From the NCBI GenBank assembly GCA_030998225.1, contig JAPYXD010000608.1:3874501-3938500 (forward strand): 64,000 nt of DNA, given 5' to 3'. How positions within the stretch are numbered: the first letter of the stretch is position 1; each line of letters starts with the position of its first letter. This document shows positions 45,886 to 58,478 of the stretch, piece after piece. Made by a program: the position numbers and the translations under genes. The notes below the pieces were generated by a model. That model had not been told where the DNA came from and made no database searches. It saw only the letters and a list, made by a program, of their open reading frames with translations. Source of the stretch: Diplolepis rosae. Taxonomy: Eukaryota; Arthropoda; Insecta; Hymenoptera; Diplolepididae.

Positions 45886-47537
45886 CTTTTTACATTCTCA
45901 TAATGGATGAGAAGGTATTGGTTTTATGTGAAAAATGACTTTCGAAATTTTCATCAAATCTTTACGTTTTGAGACCCCCTGAGTCAGAAAAAATGGTTTT
46001 TACGAAAGTGTCTGTCTGTCTGTCTGTCTGTCTGTAGTAGGTCGTGTGCGGCATAACTCTCGATAGAATTATCAGATTGAATTGAGCTTTGGTACACTTT
46101 ATCGGAGCCGAAAAAGTAAGGACAAGTTCGTTAACCAGCCACATCCAATCAAAATTGAGGGATGGAGCACTACTTTTGTGTTTTTGAAAATAATTTTTTG
46201 AAAAAATCAAAAATTCCAATCCTGGTTTTTGATAGTGCTCATAAATCTCTACAAATTATTCTCATAACATTTTTTGATTAAATCAAAATTATAAATGTTG
46301 CAGCATATTCAAATTCGAAAAAAGTCAATATCAAAATTCCATTTTCCAGTTAAATTATACGAGATACGAAAAAACGTTATGATACAATATTATTGAATAC
46401 ACAAAGGCCTACAAATTTGAATTTTAACATTTTTTCATAAGATGCATATTTTTCTTTTTAATTAAAAAAAATACTTTTGAAAATCCAAAATTCAATTTTT
46501 TAACAATAATATTGGAAATACCAAAAAAACGTAAGAATACAAAGTTGTTCGTTTCAAAAAGATCTACAAATTTTGTCTGGCGCAGTTTCTGAAAAAACAT
46601 ATATTTTTCGTTTCAATTCCAAAAAATACGATAAAAATGAAAAAATTCCAGTTTTTAGACAAAATATGTGAAATACGAAAAAAGCGTAAGAATGCAAAGT
46701 TGTTCGTTTCAAAAAGATCTACAAATTTTGTCTGACACAGTTTCTGAAAAAACATATATTTTTCGTTTCAATTCTAAAAAATACGATTAAAATTCAAAAT
46801 TTCCATTTTTTAGACAAAATATGTGAGATAAAAAAAAACGTTTAGATGGAAAATTGTTTGCCTAAATGAGGTCTACAAATTCTGATAAAGAAATTTCGGA
46901 ACAGGATGTATATTTTATGTTTTGATTTTTAATATTGAAAAAATTCGATTTTTTTTCACCAAAATATGTGAGATACGAAATAAGCGTTGTTCTGCAAAAT
47001 CGTTTCTTTAAATAAAGTCTACGATTGTTTTTCCTTTTTAGATATGTGGAAGAAAGTAAATTCTTTTAACCATGTAATTTATTAAAAAGTTATACTGAAA
47101 TGTATACAGAAAATCGAGCGCGAAGCGCGAGTGTCATGATGAGAATGTGTTCCTTAAGGCCGATAGAGCCTTAAGTAAATTGAATTTCCTGTTTCACTTA
47201 AATTCAAAAAGAAATAGAGTGACTTTGAGAAAATGACTAATTTACATCATCTTTAATATCATTAAATTGGTTTGATCTTCAGTATTAAATTATAAGAAAT
47301 AAACTTAAACGTATGCCAAGAGCACAAGACCGAGCGCGAAGCGCGAGGTCCAGAAGGAACAAAGCGCGAAGCGCGACGTTCAAAAATTCCGGAGTGCGCA
47401 GCGCGACGATCGAGTATTACGGAGCGCGAAGCGCGACGATCGAATCGCGCGCCCTAGGCGCGCTCAAACTTGCGAGCGCAGCGAGCTGCGCGCGAAGCGC
47501 GCGATGAGAATGTGCCCGCGAAGCGGGCAGATTTTTT
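45886..47537 (+). repeat. Hairpin-array unit U1 (longest)
   Basis: 1.65 kb. Order: end hairpin ttctcataatggatgagaa; a (TCTG)n run at 46013-46037; a 150-bp conserved block with gtcgtgtgcggcataactct; AT-rich repeats, including a nearly exact local duplication at 46550-46790; the cttaaggc hairpin (about 47152); then the GC-rich hairpin cluster 47329-47528 ending in GCCCGC-GAA-GCGGGC followed by a T run. The minus-strand frame 45962-46219 (85 codons, ...FDWMWLVNELV...) recurs in U2 and U3. Confidence 0.88.
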
Positions 47538-47581
47538 ATATTTTTTTGAAATAACTTTTTCGAACATTGAGACGAATTGAA

Positions 47582-49014
47582 TTTTTTTACATTCTCATAA
47601 TGGATGAGAAGGTATTGGTTTTGTGTGAAAAATGACTTTCGAAATTTTCATCAAATCTTTACGTTTTGAGACCCCCTGAGTCAGAAAAAATGGTTTTTAC
47701 AAAAGTGTCTGTCTGTCTGTCTGTCTGTAGGTCGTGTGCGGCATAACTCTCGATAGAATTATCAGATTGAATTGAGCTTTGGTACACTTTATCGGAGCCG
47801 AAAAAGTAAGGACAATTTCGTTAACCAGCCACATCCAATCAAAATTGAGGGATTGAGCACTACTTTTGTGTTTTTGAAAATCATTTTTTGCAAAAATCAA
47901 AAATTTCAATACTGGATTTTGATAGTGCTCATTAATCTCTAAAAATTATCCTGATAACATTTTTTGATTAAATCAAAATTAGAAATGTTACAGCATATTG
48001 AAATTCGAAAAAAGTCAATATCAAAATTCCATTTTCCAGTTCAATTATACGAGATACGAAAAAACGTTATAATACAATATTATTGAATAAATAAAGACCT
48101 ACAAATTTGAATTGTAACATTTTTTCATAAGATGAATATTTTTCTTTTTAATTAAAAAAAAAACTATTAAAAATCCAAAATTCAATTTTTTAACAATAAT
48201 ATGTAAAATACGAAAAAAACGTAAGAATACAAAGTTGTTCGTTTCAAAAAGATCTACAAATTTTGTCTGACGCAGTTCCTGGTAAAACATATATTTTTCG
48301 TTTCAATTCCAAAAAATACGTTTAAAATTCAAAAATTCCATTTTTTAGACAAAATATGTGAGATACAAAAAAAACGTTTAGATGGAAAATTGTTTGCCCA
48401 AATGAGGTCTACATATTCTCTTCAAGACATTTCGGGACAGGAGGTATATTTTATGTTTTGATTTTTAATATTAAGAAAATTCGATTTTTTTCATCAAAAT
48501 ATGTGAGATACGAAATAAGCGTTGTCCTGCAAAATCGTTTCCTTAAATAAAGTCTACGATTGTTTTTTCTTTTTGAGAGATTTGGAAGAAAATAAATTAT
48601 TTTAATCATGTAATTCAATAAAAAGTTACTGAAATGTATACAGAAAATGGAGCGCGAAGCGCGAGCGCCATGATGAGAATGTGTTCCTTAAGGCTGATAG
48701 AGCCTTAAGTAAATTGAATTTCCTGTTTCACTTAAATTCAAAAAGAAATTGAGTGACTTTGAGAAAATGTGTAATTCACATCATCTGTAATATTATTATA
48801 AAATTGGTTTGAGCTTTAGTATCAAATTATAATAAATAAACTTAAATGTATGCGATGAGCAGAAGACCGAGCGCGAAGCGCGAGATCCAGAAAGAACGGA
48901 GCGCGAAGCGCGAGGATCAAATCGCGCGCCCTAGGCGCGCTCAAACTTGCGAGCGAAGCGAGCTGCGCGCCAAGCGCGCGATGAGAATGTGCCCGCGAAG
49001 CGGGCAGATTTTTT
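47582..49014 (+). repeat. Hairpin-array unit U2
   Basis: Very similar to U1 and nearly identical to U3 over the first 1 kb. The (TCTG)n run is at about 47706-47727 and the GC cluster at 48865-49007, with two gagcgcgaagcgcga words 30 bp apart. A 44-bp spacer separates U1 from U2, and the same spacer separates U2 from U3, showing tandem duplication of unit plus spacer. Confidence 0.88.
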
Positions 49015-49059
49015 ATATTTTTTTGAAATAACTTTTTCGAACATTGAGACGAATTGAAT

Positions 49060-50420
49060 TTTTTTACATTCTCATAATGGATGAGAAGGTATTGGTTTTG
49101 TGTGAAAAATGACTTTCGAAATTTTCATCAAATCTTTACGTTTTGAGACCCCCTGAGTCAGAAAAAATGGTTTATACGAAAGTGTCTATCTGTCTGTCTG
49201 TCTGTAGGTCGTGTGCGGCATAACTCTCGATAGAATTATCAGATTGAATTGAGCTTTGGTACACTTTATCGGAGCCGAAAAAGTAAGGACAATTTCGTTA
49301 ACCAGCCACATCCAATCAAAATTGAGGGATTGAGCACTACTTTTGTGTTTTTGAAAATCATTTTTTGCAAAAATCAAAAATTTCAATACTGGATTTTGAT
49401 AGTGCTCATTAATCTCTAAAAATTATCCTGATAACATTTTTTGATTAAATCAAAATTAGAAATGTTACAGCATATTGAAATTCGAAAAAAGTCAATATCA
49501 AAATTCCATTTTCCAGTTCAATTATACGAGATACGAAAAAACGTTATAATACAATATTATTGAATAAATAAAGACCTACAAATTTGAATTGTAACATTTT
49601 TTCATAAGATGAATATTTTTCTTTTTAATTAAAAAAAAAACTATTAAAAATCCAAAATTCAATTTTTTAACAATAATATGTAAAATACGAAATAACGTAA
49701 GAATACGCAGTTCCTGGTAAAACATATATTTTTCGTTTCAATTCCAAAAAATACGTTTAAAATTCAAAAATTCCATTTTTTAGACAAAATATGTGAGATA
49801 CAAAAAAAACGTTTAGATGGAAAATTGTTTGCCCAAATGAGGTCTACATATTCTCTTCAAGACATTTCGGGACAGGAGGTATATTTTATGTTTTGATTTT
49901 TAATATTAAGAAAATTCGATTTTTTTCACCAATATATGTGAGATACGAAATAAGCGTTCCTTAAATAAAGTCTACGATTGTTTTTCCTTTTTGAGATATT
50001 TGGAAGAAAATAAATAAATTATTTTAATCATGTAATTTATTAAAAAGTTACTGAAATGTATACAGAAAATCGAGCGCGAGCGCCATGATGAGAATGTGTT
50101 CCTTAAGGCCGATAGAGCCTTAAGTAAATTGAATTTCCTGTTTCACTTAAGTTCAAAAAGAAATTCAGTGACTTTGAGAAAATGTGTAATTCACATCATC
50201 TATAATATTATTATAAAATTGGTTTGAGCTTCAGTATCAAATTCCAAGAAATTAACTTAAATGTATGCGAAGAGCACAAGACCGAGCGCGAAGCGCGACG
50301 TTCAAAAATTCCGGAGCGCGAAGCGCGACGATCGAATCGCGCGCCCTAGGCGCGCTCAAACTCGCGAGCGAAGCGAGCTGCGCGCGATGAGAATGTGCCC
50401 GCGAAGCGGGCAGATTTTTT
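49060..50420 (+). repeat. Hairpin-array unit U3
   Basis: A copy of U2 with small deletions (near 49700 and in the first GC word at about 50067). The GC cluster is at 50283-50412, ending gcccgcgaagcgggc plus T run. It has the same minus-strand frame (49186-49386). After this unit the sequence is unrelated. Confidence 0.88.
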
Positions 50421-50550
50421 ACTTTATAGTTCTTTTAATCGTCGAAAAAATTATGAGTTACTACGTTATTAATAATTAAAATTACAACAAAAGCGACATA
50501 CACGGAGAAACTCTTCGTTGCAAAATTTAGTATTATTATATTTCAAATTA

Positions 50551-50625
50551 ATTAGTTGAGTTTGAAATTTTTGTCACTGCCTACATTATCGGAGGATCAC
50601 TAGTCGCGTATCAGATAGGATACGT
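50551..50625 (+). repeat. Third copy of the arm flanking the mariner
   Basis: gagtttgaaatttttgtcac, tgcctacattatcggaggat and cgcgtatcagatag match 28376-28450 in reverse complement. Confidence 0.75.
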
Positions 50626-50751
50626 TGTCGACAGGTGTCCTCGTAGACAATTTCAAACTCTTATATCGCAAATAATGCAAATAAATTCAATATTTAAAGA
50701 ATTTGAAAATCTTTCTGTGGAAAAAATGACGCTTTCGAAGAAAGAGATGTC

Positions 50752-50800
50752 GGACGCCTGTGTAGCTCAGTGGTTAGAGCAGTCGACCGGCAATATAAAG
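50752..50800 (+). repeat. tRNA-derived (SINE-like) fragment
   Basis: ggacgcctgtgtagctcagt and ggttagagcagtcgaccggc are an A-box and anticodon-arm region like 28525-28590; the 3' half with the B box is missing. Confidence 0.55.
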
Positions 50801-50804
50801 TCTA

Positions 50805-51285
50805 ACCGAATTACCATAGTCTTTTGGTGATAGTTTAAATCTTATTACATTTAAATCTTATTAGATTTTGTGAGCTACATAGAGAGAGTATTTTATAAAC
50901 ATACTTACATATTTGCATACACATACACGTATATATATCAATATAAATAATAAACATACCAATGCACGCTAAAATACTAATCCAACGTAACTTAACCTAA
51001 CTGCACAACGCACACATTCATAAACGCATCGCAGTGATATGTCAATATTGTCAATTACAATGTAGCAACTTCATTATATACTGAACTGTGGAAACTTTTA
51101 CGATTTGTGAGGAAAAGTTCGGTAGTCCCTCTGCGAGAAAAAATCGTACGTTAGAATGGCGCCATTTTCAAATGTAAAAAAATATATTACTATATCGGCT
51201 ACAGACAAATAATCATAACGAGCACATGGAGCGATTCTCGGGTAATATCAGAAGCGTTCGGCGTATCTGACGTCACTTGGCAGTA
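50805..51285. other. No gene seen
   Basis: AT-rich with (ta)n and (ca)n-like tracts at 50910-50950. No coding signal. Confidence 0.4.
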
Positions 51286-51482
51286 AACTGAGAAAAAAAT
51301 TTAGCCAACAAAACTTTTTTTGTTATCCTGACAAAATATTTTGTTGTCCCAACAAAACATTTTGTTTAACCAACAAAATTTGTTTGATATAGCAAAATGT
51401 TTTGTTGGCACAACAAAAGATTTTTGTTAGCTAAATACTAACCAAATATTTTTGTTGATTTGACAAAACTGTTTTCTCAGTG
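51286..51482. mobile_element. MITE built of caacaaaat words, TA duplication
   Basis: It runs from AACTGAGAAAAAAAT to GTTTTCTCAGTG, flanked by TA at 51284-51285 and 51483-51484. At least eight copies of caacaaaa/ttttgttg words fill it in alternating orientation. A diffuse relative is at about 61790-62060. Confidence 0.88.
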
Positions 51483-51997
51483 TACATTTAATATTTCCAA
51501 TGGGAATTTTGACAACGTACTATTCCAATATATGATGTATCATTACTATTGACAATGGTAATTTCTCTAAACTATTTTGCAATTTATATTATTCAAAAGA
51601 CCAATTCTTGCATTGATAGTTTTACTTTCTATTTATATAGGTATCACTTACTTCTAGTTTCAATTCGCCATCAAAGATATTAATCTTTGCAACTCTCAAT
51701 GGTAATTTATAAAGTTGCACCATATTTACAATTGGTTCAGAAAATGTATTTCCTCCTACCGCTATGGTAAATAAAACTAGTTTTGTTACTATATCCTCGC
51801 TTCCTATTGACTTTTAGTAAAAATAAATATAATAATACTAGATTTTACAATGAAAAGTTTCTCCGTGTACGTAAATAAATACATACATACATAATAAATA
51901 AAATGAAATACATAAACATGTTTTTGCGTATTTCTAAACCTATATATTATACAAATAAATGAAAACTTTTGCTTATAAAAAAAAGTATAATGAAAAA

Positions 51998-52775
51998 ACT
52001 GGATGTGGAAAATGAAAATAAGGATGCTGAAGCAGTAGAAGTTACTACATATACGAATAGTTAGAAAAGAAACTGATGATCAGTAAAATGTACTATTTTT
52101 TTTAATGGTACTGTATTAATTAGGATTACTTATTCTTTTAGTTAAAACAATTACCTGCATTCCACTTGTTAGAACTATTATCTACTTCAATCAATTAAAT
52201 TCAAAGACTTAGTTAAAACATCAACTATGTTTAGTTAATTTTATTGCATCTTCTACAATTGATTCGAATGAAAAAGTAACTATGGGGCCTTTACTCTCTA
52301 AACCTGAATCAGTGAACGGCCACTGATTCGCAGTGACTATTCACTGATGGCAGCAGCTATAAGTCTTTCCCTGAGAATCAGTGAAATTCGAATGATGAAT
52401 CAGTGGTATAGATTGAACTCACTTATTAAATCAGTGGAAGCTTCAGGTGTGAATAATAAAAGCAGCAATATATTTTAACGATCGATGAATTCATTTATTT
52501 TAGGCTAAACAGCACTAAAACGAAATTACGTAATTATTATTATTTTCAAGGGACGATAAATCAGTAAAGTGTAGATCAAAGTTTTGAATTCGCGAATTCA
52601 AAAGTTATCTTCATGTGACGCGTTCACTGATTCCTCAGTGAAATCAAAGCAGGGCACTGATTCATCAGTTGATATATTTTCACTGATATAATCAGTGACT
52701 ATTTCACTGATTCAGGTTTAGAGAGTACAAAGTACAAAAAGTAGTTAAAAAGTAGTCAAATATACTAATAAATAT
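51998..52775. mobile_element. Element of the 9123/39840 family, interrupted
   Basis: 52027-52140 matches 39960-40070; 52268-52291 (atgggg cctttac) and 52726-52765 (agtagtcaaatatact) are the end regions seen at 9123 and 40440. The MITE 52294-52725 splits it. Confidence 0.65.
52294..52725. mobile_element. MITE built of aatcagtga words, TA duplication, copy 1
   Basis: It runs from CTCTCTAAACCTGAATCAGT to ACTGATTCAGGTTTAGAGAG, flanked by TA at 52292-52293 and 52726-52727. Copies of aatcagtga/tcactgatt occur throughout in both orientations. The related copy at 40385-40400 (ggcctttataaac) gives the approximate empty site. Confidence 0.92.
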
Positions 52776-53267
52776 ATATTTTTTACGGAAAATTTTTTGT
52801 ATAATAATGATTAATATTTAAATATTGTTATGATATATCACAAATTAAATTTTTTCGCCTATCTATGAATCAATGTGAAATGTTAACGACTTATAAGAGT
52901 CATTAAGGCACATATTATATAAAAGCCGAAAAGAATTTTTAGAAATATTTTGGACATTATTTGAGGTCATATAACGTATTTCACTTTACAGCTTCCTTTT
53001 ACGTCACTAAAGACTAGAATAAACTGGTCTAACGGTACGGATGCTGCGTAGAATTTCGATTTTGGAGTAGCAGGTACCGTTCTGTTCCTATAATCTTGAC
53101 CCATTAATGTGTTAACACGCTGTAAAACATATACCGACAGAAATGTATGGTTCTTTGACATTTAGAAAGTATTTTTTCCTGTTCGAAATAGTTTTTAACG
53201 TTAATCAAGATTTAGAAAACTTGAAATGTAAGATTTTAATGTATTTCATATATTATTACTAACTATA

Positions 53268-53590
53268 CAGGGTGTATCCTAATTCAAGGATAAAAACTAT
53301 ACAACATTGTTCTTCATAAAAAAGCAAAATGATATTGTGAAGTTTAAAATGTTCAGGAGCAATGACAACTTTGCTATAATCAATTAGTTCTAACCAATCA
53401 GTAAGCGGCAACAGGTGGTATTTGAATTCAGCTGAAACATTCAAGAGAACCTACTTCCTCTCTTTTTAAAAGCATCTTACTAATTGGTAAGATCTAATTG
53501 ATCATAGCAAAGAAATCATCGCTTCTACAAGACTTTGAACTTCACAATATTATTTTAATTTTTTATGAAGAACAACGTCTTATAATATTT
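53268..53590. mobile_element. CAGGGTGTATCC-ended repeat
   Basis: The left end CAGGGTGTATCCTAATTC follows TA. The inverted words gaagaacaacgt/acattgttcttc and aacttcacaatatt/gatattgtgaagtt define arms, and a second inner pair is caattagttctaacca. The right terminus is decayed. Confidence 0.6.
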
Positions 53591-53735
53591 TTTTGTATTT
53601 CCATTTAATTATATAAAATTTCCCATAAAACTATTTTCCATTAAGACGCATTTATTTACTGATACATTTTTAATTTTGAGTAACTCGAATATTCGATTAA
53701 ATCACAATTAATTCTATCGACTCTGATATACACTA

Positions 53736-54598
53736 CAGGTTAGAATTGTGGGACCACCTGTTTTTCGATGATTGCTTAAATTATCTTAATTTCAATTCTG
53801 TGAATGATGAAATTTGTACTCTTAATAATGTGAAAGCCATCAAAACTATCTTTAAAATTAGTCTGGAATGAAGTGGTTTCGTTAAATTTTGAAGAAGTTA
53901 TTGCAAAAAAGTTCAAATTTCAATGTTTTCTTAAATTTTAAATAAATTTTGAAAAAATCAACATTTTTTAATGTTCTTAGGCTCATTTTAAACCTAAGAT
54001 TCTATAGAATAGCATTAAATTGTCATTATAAATCTATAATTTTTTCCTTGTATAATGCAAAGAGTTGAAATTGTAACAAAAAAGTAGGGTATTTTCGAAA
54101 ATGTTTCATCTGTAGGTAAATCATAATAATGATCATAAGAATATATATTTTAAGGGAATTCCATAGAAAATTCTTGATTATATGTTTTATATATCTTACA
54201 AAAATGTTTTTCTCAGCAAAAGCAATATTGGAATTTTTCAAACCTTTTTATTTGAACTTTAACCTTGAGCAGTATGTAAGAAAAAAGTTACACATCAATT
54301 CCAAGAATTTTGTTCGATTTTGTATTAATTTAGCTTTAAAATCAGTCCAAGTACATTGAAAAATGTTGATTATTTCGAAAGTTATTTAAAATTTAAGAAA
54401 ACATTGAAATTTTGACTTTTTCTGTAATAACATCTTCAAAAATTAACAAAACGAATTCATACTGGGCTCATTTTATGAATAATTTTGATAGCTTTGAATT
54501 TAATTAAGAGAACAAATTTTTTCACTCACATAATTCAAATTAGGATAATTTAAGCAATTATCGAAAAACAGGTGGTTCCACAATTCTGACCGGTAATG
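53736..54598. mobile_element. TIR element with gaattgtgg(g/a)accacctg ends
   Basis: Arms of about 55 bp (aattgtgggaccacctgttt, cgatgattgcttaaattatc) are inverted at 54540-54590, with TA flanks at 53734-53735 and 54599-54600. The interior is also largely palindromic (tttaaaattag/ctttaaaatca, tcaatgttttcttaaatttt). Two opposite-strand frames at 54026-54359 are by-products. Confidence 0.85.
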
Positions 54599-54600
54599 TA

Positions 54601-55700
54601 TTGTACTTGAGTAGATCGGAATGCAAAGAGTGGGACTCACGTCGACTCTCCATAAGATTCGAGCGGACTCGCATCGAATCTCTAAGATTCGAATCGCATA
54701 AATTTGAGTACACAGAAAGCTTTGGAACATTTAACAGAAAATAACTTCATGGAAATTTCATGATAAGTTTATTTTTCGCACTTTTGGCATTGCATAATTT
54801 TTTTCTCCACAATTTCTATTGAGTACTTGATTTTTATTGACGAAAAAAATTATTGCAATCATAAAAAAACATTTAATTCGTAAAAAATCAAATAATTTTA
54901 TTGTAAATTCTACTCATTTGCAAGGAAGTTAAAAGACTCACGCTACATTGTTTCAATTTTTGATCATTAATTAGTAGAAATTGGAGGAATTATAATTTTT
55001 AATTATTAAAATTTCTATTTAAATTTTTACATTTTTTTGTTAGAACTAATATTAACTTCAATCAATTAAACTTTAAGACTTAGTTAAAACATAATAATTC
55101 TGATCACTCACACTCGATTATAAATTCGTCTTATTGTTAGTTTTGAAACTCAACAATATTATTGGCACTTCATCAGATACAATGCAAACACTACTTTGAA
55201 ATACAAGCTAAAACTTTCAATTTCGAATTCGATTGCAAACTTTATAATATAGAATTATAACTTGCTACTACTAAATATATTATAAGAGTTTACAAGTCAG
55301 TGATATTATCCACACTTTTATGATCCAGTTTTTAAAATCAATTTTATTCCGTAAAGCTATTTTCAAACTTTATGTTTCCAGGCATTAATGATATATAACA
55401 GTTTAGAAATAACCAGTGTCGTCGATTTTTAGCGACGTTGTCCTTAGATATAGCGTTTTTTAAAGATAGACTGAGACTTTTTTTTAAACTCAGCGATACG
55501 TCCTGATCCTAGCTTTTTTCTTCTACGACAGTGACGAAACTGGTGACTTTTTGCAATCCTAGCATTTATCTCTTGATAGCAGTACCAAAACTGGCGATCT
55601 TTTGATTTTTTATGATAAAGTTCGAAACAGATTCATATACAAAGAACAACCAAACGGAAAAGCTATTTAGCGTATATCTGTATATCATCAAAAGCACTAA
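54601..55700. other. No gene seen
   Basis: AT-rich; 54610-54690 has repeated gactc and aagattcga words. No exon identified. Confidence 0.4.
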
Positions 55701-55842
55701 AATTATCATGGAGATTAGATATAAGGAGACCAATCTCCATATATATCCATTGCCGAAATGGCACACGTGCCCCTTTCGTGAAGTTTCATAACTAAGTACA
55801 TGGAGAATAGACATAAGGAGACCAAACTAATGTAACTGAAAA

Positions 55843-56700
55843 TGGGCATCTTTTTGTCGGAAGTACATTGATTGAGTGCGGGAACTTCCCAAGAGATGGC
55901 GCTCCTGCAAGTAGCGTAAAAAAAAGAACTCTTCGTGTACCTTTGCATGCATGTAGGTTGTCATGGTAACATATATTTATTATAAGAATGTTTACAAAAA
56001 TTTACAAATATTAACCTCAATTTGCGGTTATGTTAGAATATTTTGAGTGAACAGAAGGAAGCGGCCATTTTTTTACGCCACTTGCATTCGCGCCATCAAC
56101 TTCTGCTTGTTGTTCTTTAATTATATAAATGCACGCTCTCTAAATCTGAATCAGTCAAATTTTCACTGATTGAATCAGTAATTTACCTTTTCACTGATTT
56201 ATCAGTGAAAACATATTTTTCACTGTAAAATCAGTTAATTTTCACTGAAATAATCTATGAAATTTGACTGATTTACAGTAACCTCTTTTTAGCTATTTGA
56301 ATCAGTCAAATTTCACTGATAATCAGTAGATTTTGACTGATTCAAATTTAGAGAGCGGAGAAAATCTTACATGACTGAGTCGTGTAGAAATAAGTAACCA
56401 GTAGTGTAGGATTTTCTCCATGTCTATAAAAAACACAATAGTGGATTCACGTAATCGACACATTATTTTACACTCTCATTATACACTTTTTTTAAACAAC
56501 CTCAAACATACTACTTATGTCAAAAATGCACCAACGCTTTCAATTTTATACTTCAAATAATAGTTTCAAATAAAGAATAATGTTTACAAACATTTACAAA
56601 TACTAAAATTTTGTTTTACGCCACTTGCATTCGCACCATCAATCGGGAAGTTCTTGTACCTTTTCCATGTACTTCCGACAAAAACGTGCCCAACTTTTGT
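55843..56700. mobile_element. Inverted-arm element with internal MITE
   Basis: 55843-56015 and 56570-56700 are inverted (tttttgtcggaagtacat, gggaacttccc, atggcg, agtagcgtaaaa, aatgtttacaaa). A third piece at 56063-56110 repeats the right-arm word ttacgccacttgcattcgc. The MITE 56136-56355 lies between. Confidence 0.65.
56136..56355. mobile_element. MITE built of aatcagtga words, copy 2
   Basis: It runs from CTCTCTAAATCTGAATCAGT to ACTGATTCAAATTTAGAGAG. It is a shorter relative of 52294-52725 with roughly ten tcactgatt/aatcagtga words. It is flanked by CG on both sides. Confidence 0.9.
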
Positions 56701-56723
56701 GAAGTTCATTATTAAATAATTAA

Positions 56724-56957
56724 AATGAATAGAAAACGACTTGTTAATGACACATTACGTTCACGGGTACGAAAGCATCGTGTGATTTCGAAGCTTAAAG
56801 AGACTTTATTAGAAAACCATTCTGACTCGAATGATGGTGGTAAGGTAGAATAATTTTTATTATATTTATTGCAAAATATAATTTTTAGAAATAGGTTGTT
56901 ATTTATTTCCGAATATGTAGAGCACAATGCAGAAGAACAGAATATTAAGGTATAGAT
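56724..56957 (+). CDS. Possible small exons of an unrecognised (transposon?) gene
   Basis: ATG at about 56724 opens a basic 42-codon frame (MNRKRLVNDTLRSRVRKHRV ... ENHSDSNDGG). A donor-like GGTAAGG follows at about 56841. A second possible exon, after atgtag, encodes EHNAEEQNIK before a GTATAG at about 56957. No later exon could be linked. It lies next to the inverted-arm element and may belong to it. Weak. Confidence 0.25.
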
Positions 56958-58478
56958 AATTTAGATAATTTGTTAAATTTTGAAATACCATACATTCTAC
57001 TTATAAAAATCATTCATTCAATACTTTTAAATATGCTATTCATAACAAGTGTATAAATAAATGAAGATACATTTGTATCAATGTTTTACTCGTTAATTTT
57101 TACTTAATCTTTGTTCCCAATATTTGTTGAGTGACGAAAAATAAAACTACTCGAATGTTGATTTTATAATTGAAGATATATGTTGATGTTGATAGTTGGA
57201 AATAGCCCAATTTACCCCATTATAAATATAGCGCTAGTCAGGGGCTATTCGGGAGACATTTTTCACAAAATTGCTAGTCGGGGTCTAGTCGGGACACATT
57301 TTTGTCAGAATTTCTATCGAGAAACGTACTGTATTGCAAAACGTATTGTCAAATCCTAAGTGTCAATTCAAGTATATAAATCCTAATTTCAATCAAGACT
57401 ATAAAATGTAAATAAATCAATGAATAAAGGATATTCTTATAAAGGAAATTTCCTCTATAAAAAAATTTTATTTTCAGTGTATTTTATTGTGAATTTAATC
57501 TATAATTACGAAAAATCTTATGTATTTATACATAATAAAAATCACTGTATCCTTTGATACATGACAAAACCATGGTTTTCTAGAAGATAACAATTAAAGT
57601 ATATTCGATTGAAATAAGTTTTCCTTGGTGCACAAGTTCATTAAAAATAAAAAATGTTTCTGTAATGCACTTCAACACTTAAGTAAATTGGTTACATTAA
57701 AAAAATGAAAAAATCAAACACGAAATCATTTTATAAAATCTGTTTGCAATTTGAATAAAAAATTACCTAGTAATAATTTTAAATATCAATACTTTTTAAC
57801 AATAGTCGTTAAACAATACTCAGGTTGCTTATAGGATATTTTAGAAGTAATAACTTTTATAAGAACTGATACTTTAAATATTTCTATGCATACTTTAGTG
57901 ATTCAAGTAAAATAACACATGCTTTTTAGTGAAAAACACACGTTATTCTTGACAATCTATAAAACTACGGAATGAAATAAATCTTGCGAAATATTTCAAG
58001 TGCCATTTACATTTTTTAGTGCAGTAAAATGAACTTCTTATTATAATTTGACTTTCTAAACACACACATAAAATATTTCTCATGTTTACGTTTCTCAAAT
58101 TTCTCTAGCAGTCTACTCGCCTATCGGAATTAATTGGAATGCTAACGTACCATAATGTACGCATGAGAAACTGCTCACGGCGCCTGTTAAGTCAATCAAT
58201 CATCACTCGAAAATTTGACGTAAGAAACTTTCCAAAAAACGTCATTATACCTTTTTCCAATTCATTCTGGCGGTAGCTTATCGCTTACTAAATATTCCTT
58301 CGACCTATAAAAGCACTTGAAGAAATATGTGCGTGATTTTTGGAAGGTCTTAGAAAGAAGTTGTAGTTTTCTTAGGTGTTATCCAACTTCAGGTTGTAGA
58401 AATTTTTACATGTAGCTGAGGTGTTGCTTGACCAATTGAGAGTCCCCGTAGAATAATCGGTTAGGTGCTCGAATAGTA
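56958..58478. other. No gene; fragment of the CCCGTGTAGAAA family at 57225-57320
   Basis: 57225-57320 repeats gctagtcaggggc and gctagtcggggtctagtcgg words like 39357-40534. The rest is AT-rich. Confidence 0.5.

Noticed and set aside
47329..47528. Regular 27-30 bp spaced palindromic words, superficially CRISPR-like
   Set aside because: The repeats are only 13-17 bp, are interspersed with similar rather than unique spacers, lie in an insect-type contig with introns, and no cas-like gene is present.
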